From NCBI RefSeq assembly GCF_900176885.1, contig NZ_LT839648.1, forward strand, positions 2,189,740 to 2,253,739: a stretch of DNA of 64,000 nt, in the 5' to 3' direction. A model generated the notes under the pieces. It did no database searches, was not told where the DNA came from, and saw nothing but the letters and a program-made list of their open reading frames with translations. Position 1 is the first letter of the stretch; the number at the start of each line of letters is the position of its first letter. The translations under genes were made by a program, and so were the position numbers. This DNA comes from Oceanobacillus senegalensis. Its GTDB lineage: Bacteria; Bacillota; Bacilli; Bacillales; Amphibacillaceae. Shown here piece after piece: positions 33,889-43,789 of this stretch.

Positions 33889-36800
33889 CTATTCTGTTTT
33901 CCCTGGAACTTCCACTAATAGCTGCTTTGAAAAGAAATACAAATACGTCCCTATTACCGGTTGCTTCCAGATTTGTTCAATAGCATGGCGGTACAAATTC
34001 ATTTGTGTTTCATATCTTCTAATTAATTTATCCTTCAAACTGTCTGTAAGGTCTTCCGTGATTGCATCTGTCTTATAATCTAAAATAACCCAACCATTTT
34101 CTCGTGGGATTAGGCAGTCAATGACACCTTGGACAAGCACACGCTCTTCGTCACCTGACCAAGTTGCATATACCTCACTAGCTGAAACGGTTAAGCTAAA
34201 TGGTACCTCGCGACGAATTATGGATGATTCTTTTATCATTTCAGAAGCGACGTCTGTTTCATAAAATTGCTCAATTGCTGGAATATCAATAACTTGCTGT
34301 TCTTGCCTTGTTAAAATTTCTTTCTCTACAAGCTTTTCCAGCTCCTCCTCAATTTCGAATGAACTCAACTTCTTCGCAAGCGGTAAGTGTTGCATGACGG
34401 TGTGCATGGCAGTACCTTTTTCAGCAGCGGTTATAATTTTTTCTTTTTGCATAAATTTCGGACGCTTAATAATCGGCGCACGAAAATCTTTAACAAGTTG
34501 ATCTGCACTATACTCATCCTTGATTTCACGTTGTCGCTTAATTTCTGTAACCGATTGTTTAGCTCGAGAGGTTACTGCCTGTTGATACGGATATTGGTAG
34601 AATAGTTTTTCATTCACTTCTCTTTCTAGTTCTTCATCCTCTATATTAATAGGAGCCCATTTCATTAATTTTTCTTTTAATTGTGCTTCTGTTTTATTTG
34701 ATGGTTCCTCGAGATTCGTGTAATCACTAGCATGCACAACGGAAATATCCCATTCTGAAGGGTCAATCTGTATTTCCTTTAAAACCGCATCCTTTAATTC
34801 TTTAGAACGTAATATAGTACTGCCATGGTGACGCATCAATGCTGGACCGACCCAATCGAGATAGGAGTTTGCATCAGAACGAAAATATGCAGGTAGAATC
34901 CACTCCGAGTGATCAACCATCTTCTGCCACTTTTCCAATTTTTTCTTGATGGAATCTACATTACCAACCATCACTAACTTTTCTTTCGGCCTTGTTAAGG
35001 CTACGTATAGAACACGCATTTCCTCCGCTAGCAATTCCCGCTTTGTCTCTACGTATAGTGCATGGAAAAACAATGTAGGGTATGTAATTCGTTTAATAGG
35101 ATCAATATATTTGCTCGCAAAACCTAAATCCTTATGAGCTAAATACTTGCCCTTAAGATCCTGCATATTAAATTGTTTATCCATCGCCCCCATAATGACT
35201 ACAGGAAATTCCAGTCCCTTACTTTTATGGATGGTCATAATCCGAACCACATCTTCTTGTTCACTTAATGCCCGCGCTGCACCTAAATCATCACCACGTT
35301 CTTCCATCCGTTCGATAAAGCGTAAAAATCGAAATAGTCCTCGGAATGATGTAGATTCATATCCCCTCGCACGGTCGTATAGTGCGCGTAAATTCGCTTG
35401 ACGTTGCCTGCCCCCTGGTATTCCTCCAACAAAATCATAATATCCTGTTTCTTGATAAATATCCCAAATCAATTCGGATAATGCACCTTGTCTAGAAGCC
35501 AAACGGAATTGATTTAATTGCTGTAAAAATTCAGCTATTTTTTCTGCCGTTTCATTGGATTCCTGTTCCTTATATTTCTTTAGTGCCTCATAATACGAAT
35601 TGTATTTATCAGCCAACCGAACCTTAGCTAATTCATCTTCAGTTAATCCGACAATTGGGGATTTTAATACCGATGCCAGCGGAATATCCTGTCTCGGATT
35701 ATCAATTGTTTTAAGTAGGCTTATCATAATCTTGACTTCGATGGCCTCAAAATATCCAGTTGAAAGCTCAGCATATACTGGGATCCCTTGATTTTTTAAT
35801 TCATCCGCAATCGTTGGTGCCCATGTCATAGAACGTAGTAAAATAACGATATCACGATATTGAATATCGCGCTGCATCCCCGTCCCTTTATCAAACACCT
35901 GTAATGGACTTTGACCATCTTCTTTACCAATCCAACCATTTATTTTCTCGGCATATGCTCTCGCTTCAACCTGAGCTTTTTCAAGGTCCTGGAAATCTTC
36001 TGCATCCTCTGTATCATTTTCCTTTGCTTCCTCTTTATCACGATCAATAATTAAAAGCTCTGGATTTGGTTCAGGAAACTCCAATTCATCATACATTTTA
36101 TTTCCATAGATTAATTCAGCCTTATCATCATAATCAATTTCACCTAATGCTTCGTCTAGGATTTGTCTGAATATATAATTGGCACCGATTAAAACATGTT
36201 CACGACTTCTAAAATTCCTTGCTAAGTCAATCCGTTTACCAGTCACACCTTCATTGGCAAACTGTTTATATTTTTGAATAAACAAAGACGGCTCAGCATG
36301 TCGGAAGCGATAAATACTTTGCTTTACGTCCCCAACCATAAACCTATTTCCAGGACCCTCTTGATCACTAATTAAGGATAATATCGTTTCCTGAACAAGG
36401 TTGGTATCCTGATACTCATCGACAAGTACTTCACTAAACTGATTTTGAAATTCTATCGCGACCTTGGATGGAATTAAATTCGTTTGCGTCGATCCCTCTT
36501 CTATTAATAACTGTAAACAGTAGTGCTCAATATCTGAAAAGTCAACCAGACCTCTCTCTCGTTTTTGTTCCTTGAATCGTATATCAAATTGTTTCACCAA
36601 TTTTGTTAAATGTTTAATAATGGGTGCCATCTCTTTCATATCTTCCATATGGCTTGAAAGGTCCCTACTAAACCACTTATTCTTTAGGGTGTCATTCCAT
36701 TTCTTTTTATAGCCTTCTCTTAATTTCTTAAACTGCTTAATTTTCGTATCGTCAATTATTTCCCCTTTACCTTTTCTTCCAGAAAGCTTTTGAAACGTGT

Positions 36801-37644
36801 TATCTTCATCTATCATAAATGCTTGTAAGGATTCCCATGTTTGAAAATGAGCCTTGGCATTTTGTAATAATAATTGATCTGCTTCAATGGTTTTTGCATA
36901 ATAGTGTGGACCGTCACTCTCCCTTGTTAAATCTAAGGCAAGCTGCATTTCTTGCTCCATAGCTGAAAATTGTTCCATAACTTCTCGCTTTAGGAGATCT
37001 AACCATGCTAGGTCCTCTTCCTCCCAGTCCTCTGGAACATCATAAGTCTCACCCAATCTATCCAACCATAGTTCAGGCCAAGGATTTTTAACCGAAAAAT
37101 CGTATAGGTCATAAATGACTTTTTCCACTTCAACATCACTACGATCACTGGAAAACCGGTCTACCACTGCATAGAATTTATCTCTTTCTTCTCCCTCATG
37201 GCCATACCATTCCTCAAATAAATCATCCATTACTTCCTGTTTAATGATGTCTGCTTCCATATCATCAGCGATTCGAAATCCTGGATCAATATCGAGCAAA
37301 TAATAGTACTTTCTAACAACATCTAAACAGAATGAATGCAACGTGGATATAGATGCTTTCTGTAATAAGGAAATCTGCTTTTTCAGATGAAGGGATGTTG
37401 GATTTTGCTCTAACGCCTCTTCTAATGCCACCCCTACTCTATTTCGCATTTCCTGTGCAGCAGCATTTGTAAATGTAACAACAAGTAAGGAGTCAATGTC
37501 TACTGGTTGGTCTTTCTTCAACAGCTTTTGGATAATCCGTTCAACAAGGACTGCCGTTTTCCCTGACCCTGCAGCTGCAGCAACAAGGATATCACTACCA
37601 TCCGTATATATTGCCTCTTCCTGTTCTTTTGTCCAACTAACCAT
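33889..37644 (-). CDS. addA: ATP-dependent helicase/nuclease subunit A
   Basis: The 1251-residue UvrD-like helicase with nuclease domain is the motor and one nuclease of AddAB, the RecBCD counterpart that processes double-strand breaks at Chi. Walker A AAAAGSGKT lies at about residues 22-30, DEYQDT is the Walker B/Q region, and the C-terminal nuclease motif is ILDYKTD. ATG at 37644 follows GAGGAGGGGCAATTGG; a GTG six codons earlier would lie in that ribosome binding site. It overlaps the addB stop by eight bases. sbcD, sbcC and yisB, which follow addA in B. subtilis, are absent here. Confidence 0.96.
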   Translation of the reverse strand: MVSWTKEQEEAIYTDGSDILVAAAAGSGKTAVLVERIIQKLLKKDQPVDIDSLLVVTFTNAAAQEMRNRVGVALEEALEQNPTSLHLKKQISLLQKASISTLHSFCLDVVRKYYYLLDIDPGFRIADDMEADIIKQEVMDDLFEEWYGHEGEERDKFYAVVDRFSSDRSDVEVEKVIYDLYDFSVKNPWPELWLDRLGETYDVPEDWEEEDLAWLDLLKREVMEQFSAMEQEMQLALDLTRESDGPHYYAKTIEADQLLLQNAKAHFQTWESLQAFMIDEDNTFQKLSGRKGKGEIIDDTKIKQFKKLREGYKKKWNDTLKNKWFSRDLSSHMEDMKEMAPIIKHLTKLVKQFDIRFKEQKRERGLVDFSDIEHYCLQLLIEEGSTQTNLIPSKVAIEFQNQFSEVLVDEYQDTNLVQETILSLISDQEGPGNRFMVGDVKQSIYRFRHAEPSLFIQKYKQFANEGVTGKRIDLARNFRSREHVLIGANYIFRQILDEALGEIDYDDKAELIYGNKMYDELEFPEPNPELLIIDRDKEEAKENDTEDAEDFQDLEKAQVEARAYAEKINGWIGKEDGQSPLQVFDKGTGMQRDIQYRDIVILLRSMTWAPTIADELKNQGIPVYAELSTGYFEAIEVKIMISLLKTIDNPRQDIPLASVLKSPIVGLTEDELAKVRLADKYNSYYEALKKYKEQESNETAEKIAEFLQQLNQFRLASRQGALSELIWDIYQETGYYDFVGGIPGGRQRQANLRALYDRARGYESTSFRGLFRFLRFIERMEERGDDLGAARALSEQEDVVRIMTIHKSKGLEFPVVIMGAMDKQFNMQDLKGKYLAHKDLGFASKYIDPIKRITYPTLFFHALYVETKRELLAEEMRVLYVALTRPKEKLVMVGNVDSIKKKLEKWQKMVDHSEWILPAYFRSDANSYLDWVGPALMRHHGSTILRSKELKDAVLKEIQIDPSEWDISVVHASDYTNLEEPSNKTEAQLKEKLMKWAPINIEDEELEREVNEKLFYQYPYQQAVTSRAKQSVTEIKRQREIKDEYSADQLVKDFRAPIIKRPKFMQKEKIITAAEKGTAMHTVMQHLPLAKKLSSFEIEEELEKLVEKEILTRQEQQVIDIPAIEQFYETDVASEMIKESSIIRREVPFSLTVSASEVYATWSGDEERVLVQGVIDCLIPRENGWVILDYKTDAITEDLTDSLKDKLIRRYETQMNLYRHAIEQIWKQPVIGTYLYFFSKQLLVEVPGKTE

Positions 37645-40600
37645 CCAATTGCCCCTCCTCACTTATTTTTTCTAGTATTTCATCGTCTTTCATATCTTTT
37701 AATTTATGGTAATCATTTTCTTCCAAAGTAGGATCAAATTGACAAACGGAAAGAAATGGACAATATGTACATGCAACTTGGTTTTTACTTTGAAATGGAT
37801 TCAGATGCACTCTACCTGATGTGATATCTAACCCTGCTTTTTCCATTAAATAATGGATGTGGCCTTGTAGTTTAGTAAATGTTTCCCGCTCTGCCACCTT
37901 AGATTCTTTTTTACTGAATCCACCGTTCTTTTTAATTGCTGCTGGGATTATATCACTGCGTTTTAGACCTGATGCATCCTCCATGGAAACATCCATCATT
38001 TGGACTATCTCTTCATCAGACAGTAAAAGTCCTTTCATCTTAAATTTCTTAAAGAGCTCTGTATCAATTTGATTAGAATCCAAATTATTATCTCTAGTAA
38101 TCATTGGGTTATGCACATGAAAATAAAGTACTCCTGCAGGTGTTGCTTTTTGCTGTAGCCATGCTTCGGAATGGGTTAAAACAACGTCCAGATATGCAAG
38201 CATTTGCAGTGCAAGTCCATAATATACATCCACTAGATTTAACCCTTTGTCACTCGATTTATAATCAATAATTCGTAAATAAAGCTCATCCGTACTTATT
38301 GCCTTATCCACACGGTCAATTCTTCCCCGAAGTAGTAGCTTATAACCATTTGGAAGTTTCATCGAAAGTGGTGGAAGCTTTTCCCCCACACCAAACCCTA
38401 ATTCTAGCCCTACTGGTGAAAAATGACTCATTCTTGCTTGCTCACTTAAAATAAATGTTGCTCTTGCAATAACCTCTTGTAACTTTTGACTAATATACTG
38501 ATGTCGATTTGTACTATGCAAAATTTGATGTTGTAATATTGGTGCTAAGTTTCCTACTGCTTTACTCGCATAGGAATTTGCATCCTTCTGAGTGATTGCC
38601 GAAAAATCTCTACCTTCCTTTTGTATCCATTCTGTAATAATTTTAAGTGCTTCATGGAAAAGCATGCCAATATCCGGTGCATCTAATTTGTAAGTTTTAC
38701 GCTCATCTAATCCTAAGCTATATTTGGCAAAATGCTGGTAAGAGCATCTGTAATAGGATTCTAGCCTACTCACACTAGCCTTAATTTCCTTTGGATAAAG
38801 CTCTTTTACTGTATTCTCTTCTAAATCAACTGGATTATTTTGATAATACAAGCTTTGTAGAACTTTATAGGTTGTACTATTTTTTGGTTCATTTTTTATA
38901 TACCAATTTAATACTTGCCACCAAACTGGCTGAATTGGATATCCCTTTTGTGTACGTGAAAGCTGTACAGTAAGAGCAGATTTTGTTTTAACAGGCGTAG
39001 TAATAAATCGCTCCGCTTCATATAATTCATCCGGATCCTGTAAAAGTAGACGTTTCGAATTTGATGGAAATAAGTCCTCCATCCGCTTTATGAGCTGTGA
39101 TGGAAGTTTTGCCTTTCCTTCTTCATCACTTAACGGATAACTTACCCATAACCGGTCCTTTGCAGCGGTAAATGCTAGGTACATATAAAACCAATCATTA
39201 AGGAGCATACGCTTACTGCTATCTGCTAACTGAATCCCCTGAAAGGCTAGTCTTTCACGTTCTTCCTCATTAATCATCCCTTCAGCAGGTGGTTTCATTG
39301 GCCATACACCATCATTTACTCCTAGTAAAAAGGTACATTTGATACCACTTATACGTGAACGATCAATGGACCCTATTATGACATGATCAATACTTGGGGG
39401 AACATGTGAGAAGGTTAACGTTTCAAATCCAGCATCAAGAGCGGAACGGAAGGTTGTGAGGGACATTTCCTCTTCCCCAGCCATTTCAACAATCTCATCT
39501 AATAACTGGATAACAGCGTTCCAAACTTGATCTTGCTCTCTTCCTTTTTCCAATTGACCTTGCTCATCATAATACATACGCATCTTTTCCAAACGATTTG
39601 GAACCTGAAGTTTTTCAAGTAGTAAATATACTATTTCAGATAACTCTTTAACTGTTTTCGCACTGCGAATACCCTCATCAAATGATTGTAATACTTGTAC
39701 TACTTGAGAACGGTAACGATTTATCCGCTTCTGGGTTTCCATTTCGCGGTTAGTCTGTGCAGCTTGATCAAAACCACGAAAACGTTGAAACTTCCATTCC
39801 TTCTCACTAAACCAACGCTCCCTAGATCGGATACCATATTCGAGGACATAATTTTCTAGTTCATCGATAGCATCATTGGAGAGTGGATACTCCTCATCTG
39901 AAGGACGTATAAATCCTGTTTTTAACACACGGAATACCGCCTCATATCGCCAATTTCCTTCAACAATATCTAAACATGAGCGAATCAATTCAATTAGCGG
40001 ATGATTAAGCATTGTCCGTTTCTCATCAATAAAAACAGGAATACCGTGATCATCAAAAATGGTATGAATCAAATCCTGATACATTTCAGTTTGTCTGACA
40101 AATACAGCAATATCCTGGAAACGATACTTTTCTTCACGTACAAGCCTAAGAATTTCCTGTGCCGCTCCTTCTACTTCCGCTCTGGGATGAACCGCCTCTG
40201 CTAATTGAAGATGGGCTTCTCCGTTATAAGCAGGTGCTGGTCTCGTATCAAAATGCTGTTCTAAATGGGCAAAGTATGGTCGGTTACGAAATTTTCCATT
40301 CTCTGGTTCCATTATTATTGTTTCATCGGTAGTAATTTGATTTTCAACTGCTATTTGTTGTAAGACATGATAGGTTTCTGTTGTTTGATAAAAAAGATCT
40401 AGTTCATTTACTTCCCTAACCGGATCGTCCAATGTTAGTGTGACGGTAACCGTTTTAGATAGTCGCATTAATTCTGCGACTACCTCTAGCTCCTGTGGTG
40501 TAAAGCTGTGAAAGCCATCCAGATAGATTTCAGCACCCTGTAAAAGCTTAGATTCCTTCATTTTTTCAGCAAGTAATTGGAGTTGATCTTCATTATCAAT

Positions 40601-41146
40601 GTAGTGCCCCTGTAATGCTAGGACTAACCTGTCATAAATATAAAGTAAATCTTCTAATTTTTGAGTGAGTACTTCTTCCCCAGGTTCTTTATGTACAAAC
40701 TGCTTCATATGTTCAATTTGTGCCTTTAGTACTTCCGGAGAAACTTGATATCGCTTAAATTCAGCAATCATTTCTTCTAATTGTTTCAGAAAACCTTGTT
40801 TTTCTAAAACCTTATTAAAGGTTTTCCAATCACCTTGTCTTTCTTCAATTATTTTACGCAGCATCATTTGAATCCCTACAGAACTAATAAATTGCTTTGT
40901 TGCACCACCAGTTTCTTGTAGGATGCGCCATGCTAGTCTAGAAAAACTGACAACTTGTGCTCTAATGCTACCCTGAATCTCTTGATCATTAAATAACGTA
41001 TATTCTTGTTGGAACGTCATTTGATCTGGGACAATATAAAAAATAGATTTCCCTAAAGGGCTTTGTAGCTGCTTTTCTTTTATTTCATCTAAAACTCTTC
41101 CACTTTTCCCAGTCCCTGATCTTCCCAAAATAAAGCGGAGTCCCAT
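37637..41146 (-). CDS. addB: ATP-dependent helicase/nuclease subunit B
   Basis: The 1169-residue partner of AddA has Walker A GRSGTGKS at the N-terminus, an inactivated helicase core that recognises Chi, and a C-terminal RecB-like nuclease (RIIDYKSSDKG). Cysteines for the [4Fe-4S] staple are visible: one in YRCSYQHF near residue 800 and three in CTYCPFLSVC near the end. The start ATG follows ATGGAGGATATAAC. It is co-transcribed with addA. Confidence 0.96.
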   Translation of the reverse strand: MGLRFILGRSGTGKSGRVLDEIKEKQLQSPLGKSIFYIVPDQMTFQQEYTLFNDQEIQGSIRAQVVSFSRLAWRILQETGGATKQFISSVGIQMMLRKIIEERQGDWKTFNKVLEKQGFLKQLEEMIAEFKRYQVSPEVLKAQIEHMKQFVHKEPGEEVLTQKLEDLLYIYDRLVLALQGHYIDNEDQLQLLAEKMKESKLLQGAEIYLDGFHSFTPQELEVVAELMRLSKTVTVTLTLDDPVREVNELDLFYQTTETYHVLQQIAVENQITTDETIIMEPENGKFRNRPYFAHLEQHFDTRPAPAYNGEAHLQLAEAVHPRAEVEGAAQEILRLVREEKYRFQDIAVFVRQTEMYQDLIHTIFDDHGIPVFIDEKRTMLNHPLIELIRSCLDIVEGNWRYEAVFRVLKTGFIRPSDEEYPLSNDAIDELENYVLEYGIRSRERWFSEKEWKFQRFRGFDQAAQTNREMETQKRINRYRSQVVQVLQSFDEGIRSAKTVKELSEIVYLLLEKLQVPNRLEKMRMYYDEQGQLEKGREQDQVWNAVIQLLDEIVEMAGEEEMSLTTFRSALDAGFETLTFSHVPPSIDHVIIGSIDRSRISGIKCTFLLGVNDGVWPMKPPAEGMINEEERERLAFQGIQLADSSKRMLLNDWFYMYLAFTAAKDRLWVSYPLSDEEGKAKLPSQLIKRMEDLFPSNSKRLLLQDPDELYEAERFITTPVKTKSALTVQLSRTQKGYPIQPVWWQVLNWYIKNEPKNSTTYKVLQSLYYQNNPVDLEENTVKELYPKEIKASVSRLESYYRCSYQHFAKYSLGLDERKTYKLDAPDIGMLFHEALKIITEWIQKEGRDFSAITQKDANSYASKAVGNLAPILQHQILHSTNRHQYISQKLQEVIARATFILSEQARMSHFSPVGLELGFGVGEKLPPLSMKLPNGYKLLLRGRIDRVDKAISTDELYLRIIDYKSSDKGLNLVDVYYGLALQMLAYLDVVLTHSEAWLQQKATPAGVLYFHVHNPMITRDNNLDSNQIDTELFKKFKMKGLLLSDEEIVQMMDVSMEDASGLKRSDIIPAAIKKNGGFSKKESKVAERETFTKLQGHIHYLMEKAGLDITSGRVHLNPFQSKNQVACTYCPFLSVCQFDPTLEENDYHKLKDMKDDEILEKISEEGQLDG

Positions 41147-41262
41147 GTTATATCCTCCATTCTTTTTATACTATGTCTAATTTAATCAGAGCCCCTATCT
41201 AAAAGATAGAAGCTCTATATAGGGGTTGTTACTGAAATATTGTAGAATTCCTTTATTGGTAT

Positions 41263-41916
41263 CTATTCCTCAACATTAGATTTCTGTTCTCGCTCCACTT
41301 TTTTTTCAAATCGCTTTTCAATCAATTTACCAATCAACCAGAATAACCCAATGATGATAAGAACAATAATGGTTTTCAATGGATTCTCAGCGAATTCCAT
41401 AATACTCGATCCAACATAAGATATGGAAAAAATCATCACCGACTTACCAAGGAGCACTGCTAAGATAAACTGTTGTATGCTTATTTTAGATAAACCTGCT
41501 ACCACATTTATAATGGAAGATGGGGAAAACGGAAAAGCTAGAAGCAAGAACAATGGACCAAACCCATGCTTTTCTACCCAAGTAGTAACCGCACTGATTT
41601 GCTTGTTTTTTCGTATCTTTTCCACCCATTTTCTGGTTCTTAGTTGACGAATGATGATAAAAACGATAATTGCACCAACACTTGCCCCAATCCACGAAAG
41701 TAGAAATCCTTCTAATAATCCATAAGCAGCTGCATTCCCGATAACAAATACAATTAACGGTAAAAACGGCAGGAACGCTTCTATAAATGGGAGCAAAATG
41801 CCGGGAAGGGGCCCAAGTCCTTCATATTGGTCCAATAATTGAAGAATAAATTCCTCTACACCCTCTTTTTCGAGCATTACTTGCCAATTAGAAAAGTTTA
41901 TATTCATGATATACAT
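41263..41916 (-). CDS. TVP38/TMEM64 (SNARE-associated/DedA-like) membrane protein, YhjE-like
   Basis: The product is about 217 residues with five to six membrane helices. The core signature is FPFSPSSIINVVAGLSKI, preceded by GNAAAYGLLEGFLLSWIGASVG. Proteins of this fold are candidate lipid scramblases or flippases. The C-terminus is Lys/Glu-rich. ATG at 41916 has GAGGAG ten bases upstream; ATG three codons later is also possible. It is the yhjE position beside addB and yhjD. Confidence 0.82.
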   Translation of the reverse strand: MYIMNINFSNWQVMLEKEGVEEFILQLLDQYEGLGPLPGILLPFIEAFLPFLPLIVFVIGNAAAYGLLEGFLLSWIGASVGAIIVFIIIRQLRTRKWVEKIRKNKQISAVTTWVEKHGFGPLFLLLAFPFSPSSIINVVAGLSKISIQQFILAVLLGKSVMIFSISYVGSSIMEFAENPLKTIIVLIIIGLFWLIGKLIEKRFEKKVEREQKSNVEE

Positions 41917-42184
41917 GTAAAAAATACTCCTCATTATGTACAAAATCTATTTTGTTCTATTAGTGTGTGTTCCATTAGTAGGTTAAAAAGAACCTGTCGG
42001 CTAAGATTTTTACCGGACTATTTGAACATCCTCTATTATTAACCATTTCATTCTTTCTAATATTTATTTTATCTCATGATGAGTGCCACTGTCTTTTCAT
42101 TTTACTAAAAAATATTTATTAATGTTGTATTTTTAGCTTATTATATCATATAATAGAACAAATGTTCCTTTTAGGAGGTTTTTT

Positions 42185-42574
42185 ATGCGTTATCTTCATG
42201 AGGATGAATTAAAAATTGCAACAAGGTTCCTTTTCCTTTCCATGGCAATGGTCGTCATAAAACAAGATATTGCCCATTTTCAAAACGGAAAATTTAAAAT
42301 CAATGAACCGTATCTTGAACTTCTTGAAAAAATGGCTTCTTTGGCAAGAAATGAACGTAGAAGACTTCGGAAAGTAATGGAGGACAGAAAGATTCAGGTT
42401 GTTCGTCTAAATAAAAACGATTCCTTTTCCTCTTTTCTCTTTCTTTGTCAAGGAAGGGAAGAAAAGCGGAATTATTTTAATCCTGTCATACGAAAAGAAG
42501 TAGAAGAAATTATTAGAAATCTAATGAAAAAGGCTCTGCAACCATCTCAGGCTTCTGCTGCTGCAAAGACTTAA
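42185..42574 (+). CDS. yhjD: YhjD family protein
   Basis: The 129-residue, mostly helical cytosolic protein starts MRYLHEDELKIATRFLFLSMAMVVI and has RNERRRLRKVM in the middle, typical of the Bacillus YhjD family of unknown function. ATG follows TTTAGGAGGTTTTTT. Its last 62 bases overlap the 3' end of comK on the opposite strand. Confidence 0.85.
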   Translation: MRYLHEDELKIATRFLFLSMAMVVIKQDIAHFQNGKFKINEPYLELLEKMASLARNERRRLRKVMEDRKIQVVRLNKNDSFSSFLFLCQGREEKRNYFNPVIRKEVEEIIRNLMKKALQPSQASAAAKT

Positions 42575-43043
42575 GCCTTTTATTCAACATATAACGAAAT
42601 TGTGCTGTTCGTTGTACTTGATTAATTAATATTCCATACGAAACATCTAAATTCAGAGCCTTTCCACTTTTAAAAGTAATTTCTGTAAGATGGTTTGTTA
42701 CCTTTCTCAGTTTACTTATGTGGGAATGAGCAATCCAAGAGCACTTTTTATTTTTAGGTGAACTTGTTGGAAAAAAATACATTCCACTAGAGGGGTCAAC
42801 AGAAATAGGTGTTTTATGGGTAATGCCACATATATCCCTAGTCCCGTCCTGCCTCCCTTTGAGGCTTGATCCAAAATACTTACAGGCTTCATTGATGACT
42901 TGGTGTGGAGGTTTCTCGACAATATACTCTACATCTTCTTCTATCACTTTCGAAACAAGATTTTCATCTAAGTCGCGATATGAAAGTATTGCCAAAGTAA
43001 GTGGGTGTATCTCGTAATTCGGGGTATCAAAATAATCTACCAT
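42513..43043 (-). CDS. comK: Competence transcription factor ComK
   Basis: The 176-residue protein matches ComK in order: CKYFGSSLKGRQDGT, ITHKTPISVDPSSGMYFFPT, CSWIAHSHISKL, LNLDVSYGILINQVQRTAQFR. ComK activates DNA-uptake and recombination genes, including addAB in B. subtilis. The protein ends at EPFSLDF and lacks the roughly 20-residue C-terminal extension that contains the MecA-recognised FMLYPK in B. subtilis. ATG follows GGAAAGAAGGTTATTAC. The gene overlaps yhjD tail-to-tail, so antisense interference is possible. Med, a known upstream activator, is encoded at 17.4 kb. Confidence 0.92.
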   Translation of the reverse strand: MVDYFDTPNYEIHPLTLAILSYRDLDENLVSKVIEEDVEYIVEKPPHQVINEACKYFGSSLKGRQDGTRDICGITHKTPISVDPSSGMYFFPTSSPKNKKCSWIAHSHISKLRKVTNHLTEITFKSGKALNLDVSYGILINQVQRTAQFRYMLNKRLKSLQQQKPEMVAEPFSLDF

Positions 43044-43156
43044 GTAATAACCTTCTTTCCATTTTAGAAAATGAAAAGAAAGTGGCTTACAGATAATTTA
43101 CCAAAATTTGCATAAAAAGGAAAGTAAAAAGAGGAAATTATCAAAAATAATTATCA

Positions 43157-43309
43157 TCAATCTTGTGAATCAGTACTTTCAGATTCCTCTTTTTCTACTT
43201 CTACATGTACCTTTTCTTTACCTATTTCCTGATTTTTAACTGAAAAATCAGGATTCAATATCGTGAATGTTTCCAATTCAGGGTTTTTATTTTTATCCAT
43301 ATCCATCAT
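43157..43309 (-). CDS. Small acidic protein (50 aa) upstream of comK
   Basis: The frame MMDMDKNKNPELETFTILNP...SESTDSQD is acidic, with a strong ribosome binding site (GAAGAGGAG directly before ATG). It lies 113 bases upstream of comK on the same strand. B. subtilis has a small gene, yhzC, near this position, but I cannot confirm homology. No membrane or signal sequence is seen. Confidence 0.5.
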   Translation of the reverse strand: MMDMDKNKNPELETFTILNPDFSVKNQEIGKEKVHVEVEKEESESTDSQD

Positions 43310-43789
43310 CTCCTCTTCCTTATTTTACCTAATGGGCATTCATTTCATACCAAAAAATCTTTAAAATATTGTTAGAGTGTGGAACAATTTCTTAGTAATG
43401 AATGAACAGTCACTCATACCACATAATATAAAGTGTTTCTTCCATTAATGGGAGGTATTCTTTCACTTCCCACTGAAACAAAGGATAAAGGCGCAACATT
43501 AACCCACAATGGGAAATCTGAATTTTTACAATTATCTTTAATTATATTATAAATGATTTTAATTTTCAACCGTAGGCGCTATCATCAAATGTTTCGTAAT
43601 CTCATGAAAAAAACAGTCCACCTCATTGGTGAACTGTATCTTATGGGTTATGGTGAAATTGTCACGCCCAACTTCGACTTACAGGACATGCTAATACAAA
43701 CGCCCTAGACAAATGATTTCAGTTGGACGAGTAACCTTCATCCTATGACGTGGTATTCTATGCCGGCAATGGCGCTTGCGCTTTTGTAT
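43310..43789. other. Non-coding region between the small acidic gene and lplJ
   Basis: It holds a GGGAGG/CTTCCC hairpin (43449-43480) related to the one at 33701, a CAGTCCACC/GGTGAACTG hairpin (43613-43635), and a GC-richer tail (43740-43785) just downstream of lplJ. No gene is supported. Confidence 0.5.

Noticed and set aside
43740-43785. Similarity of TGCCGGCAATG near lplJ to TGCCGACAATG in the gerPE-gerPF spacer
   Set aside because: Only about eleven bases match and the surrounding sequences do not align, so a shared element is not supported.
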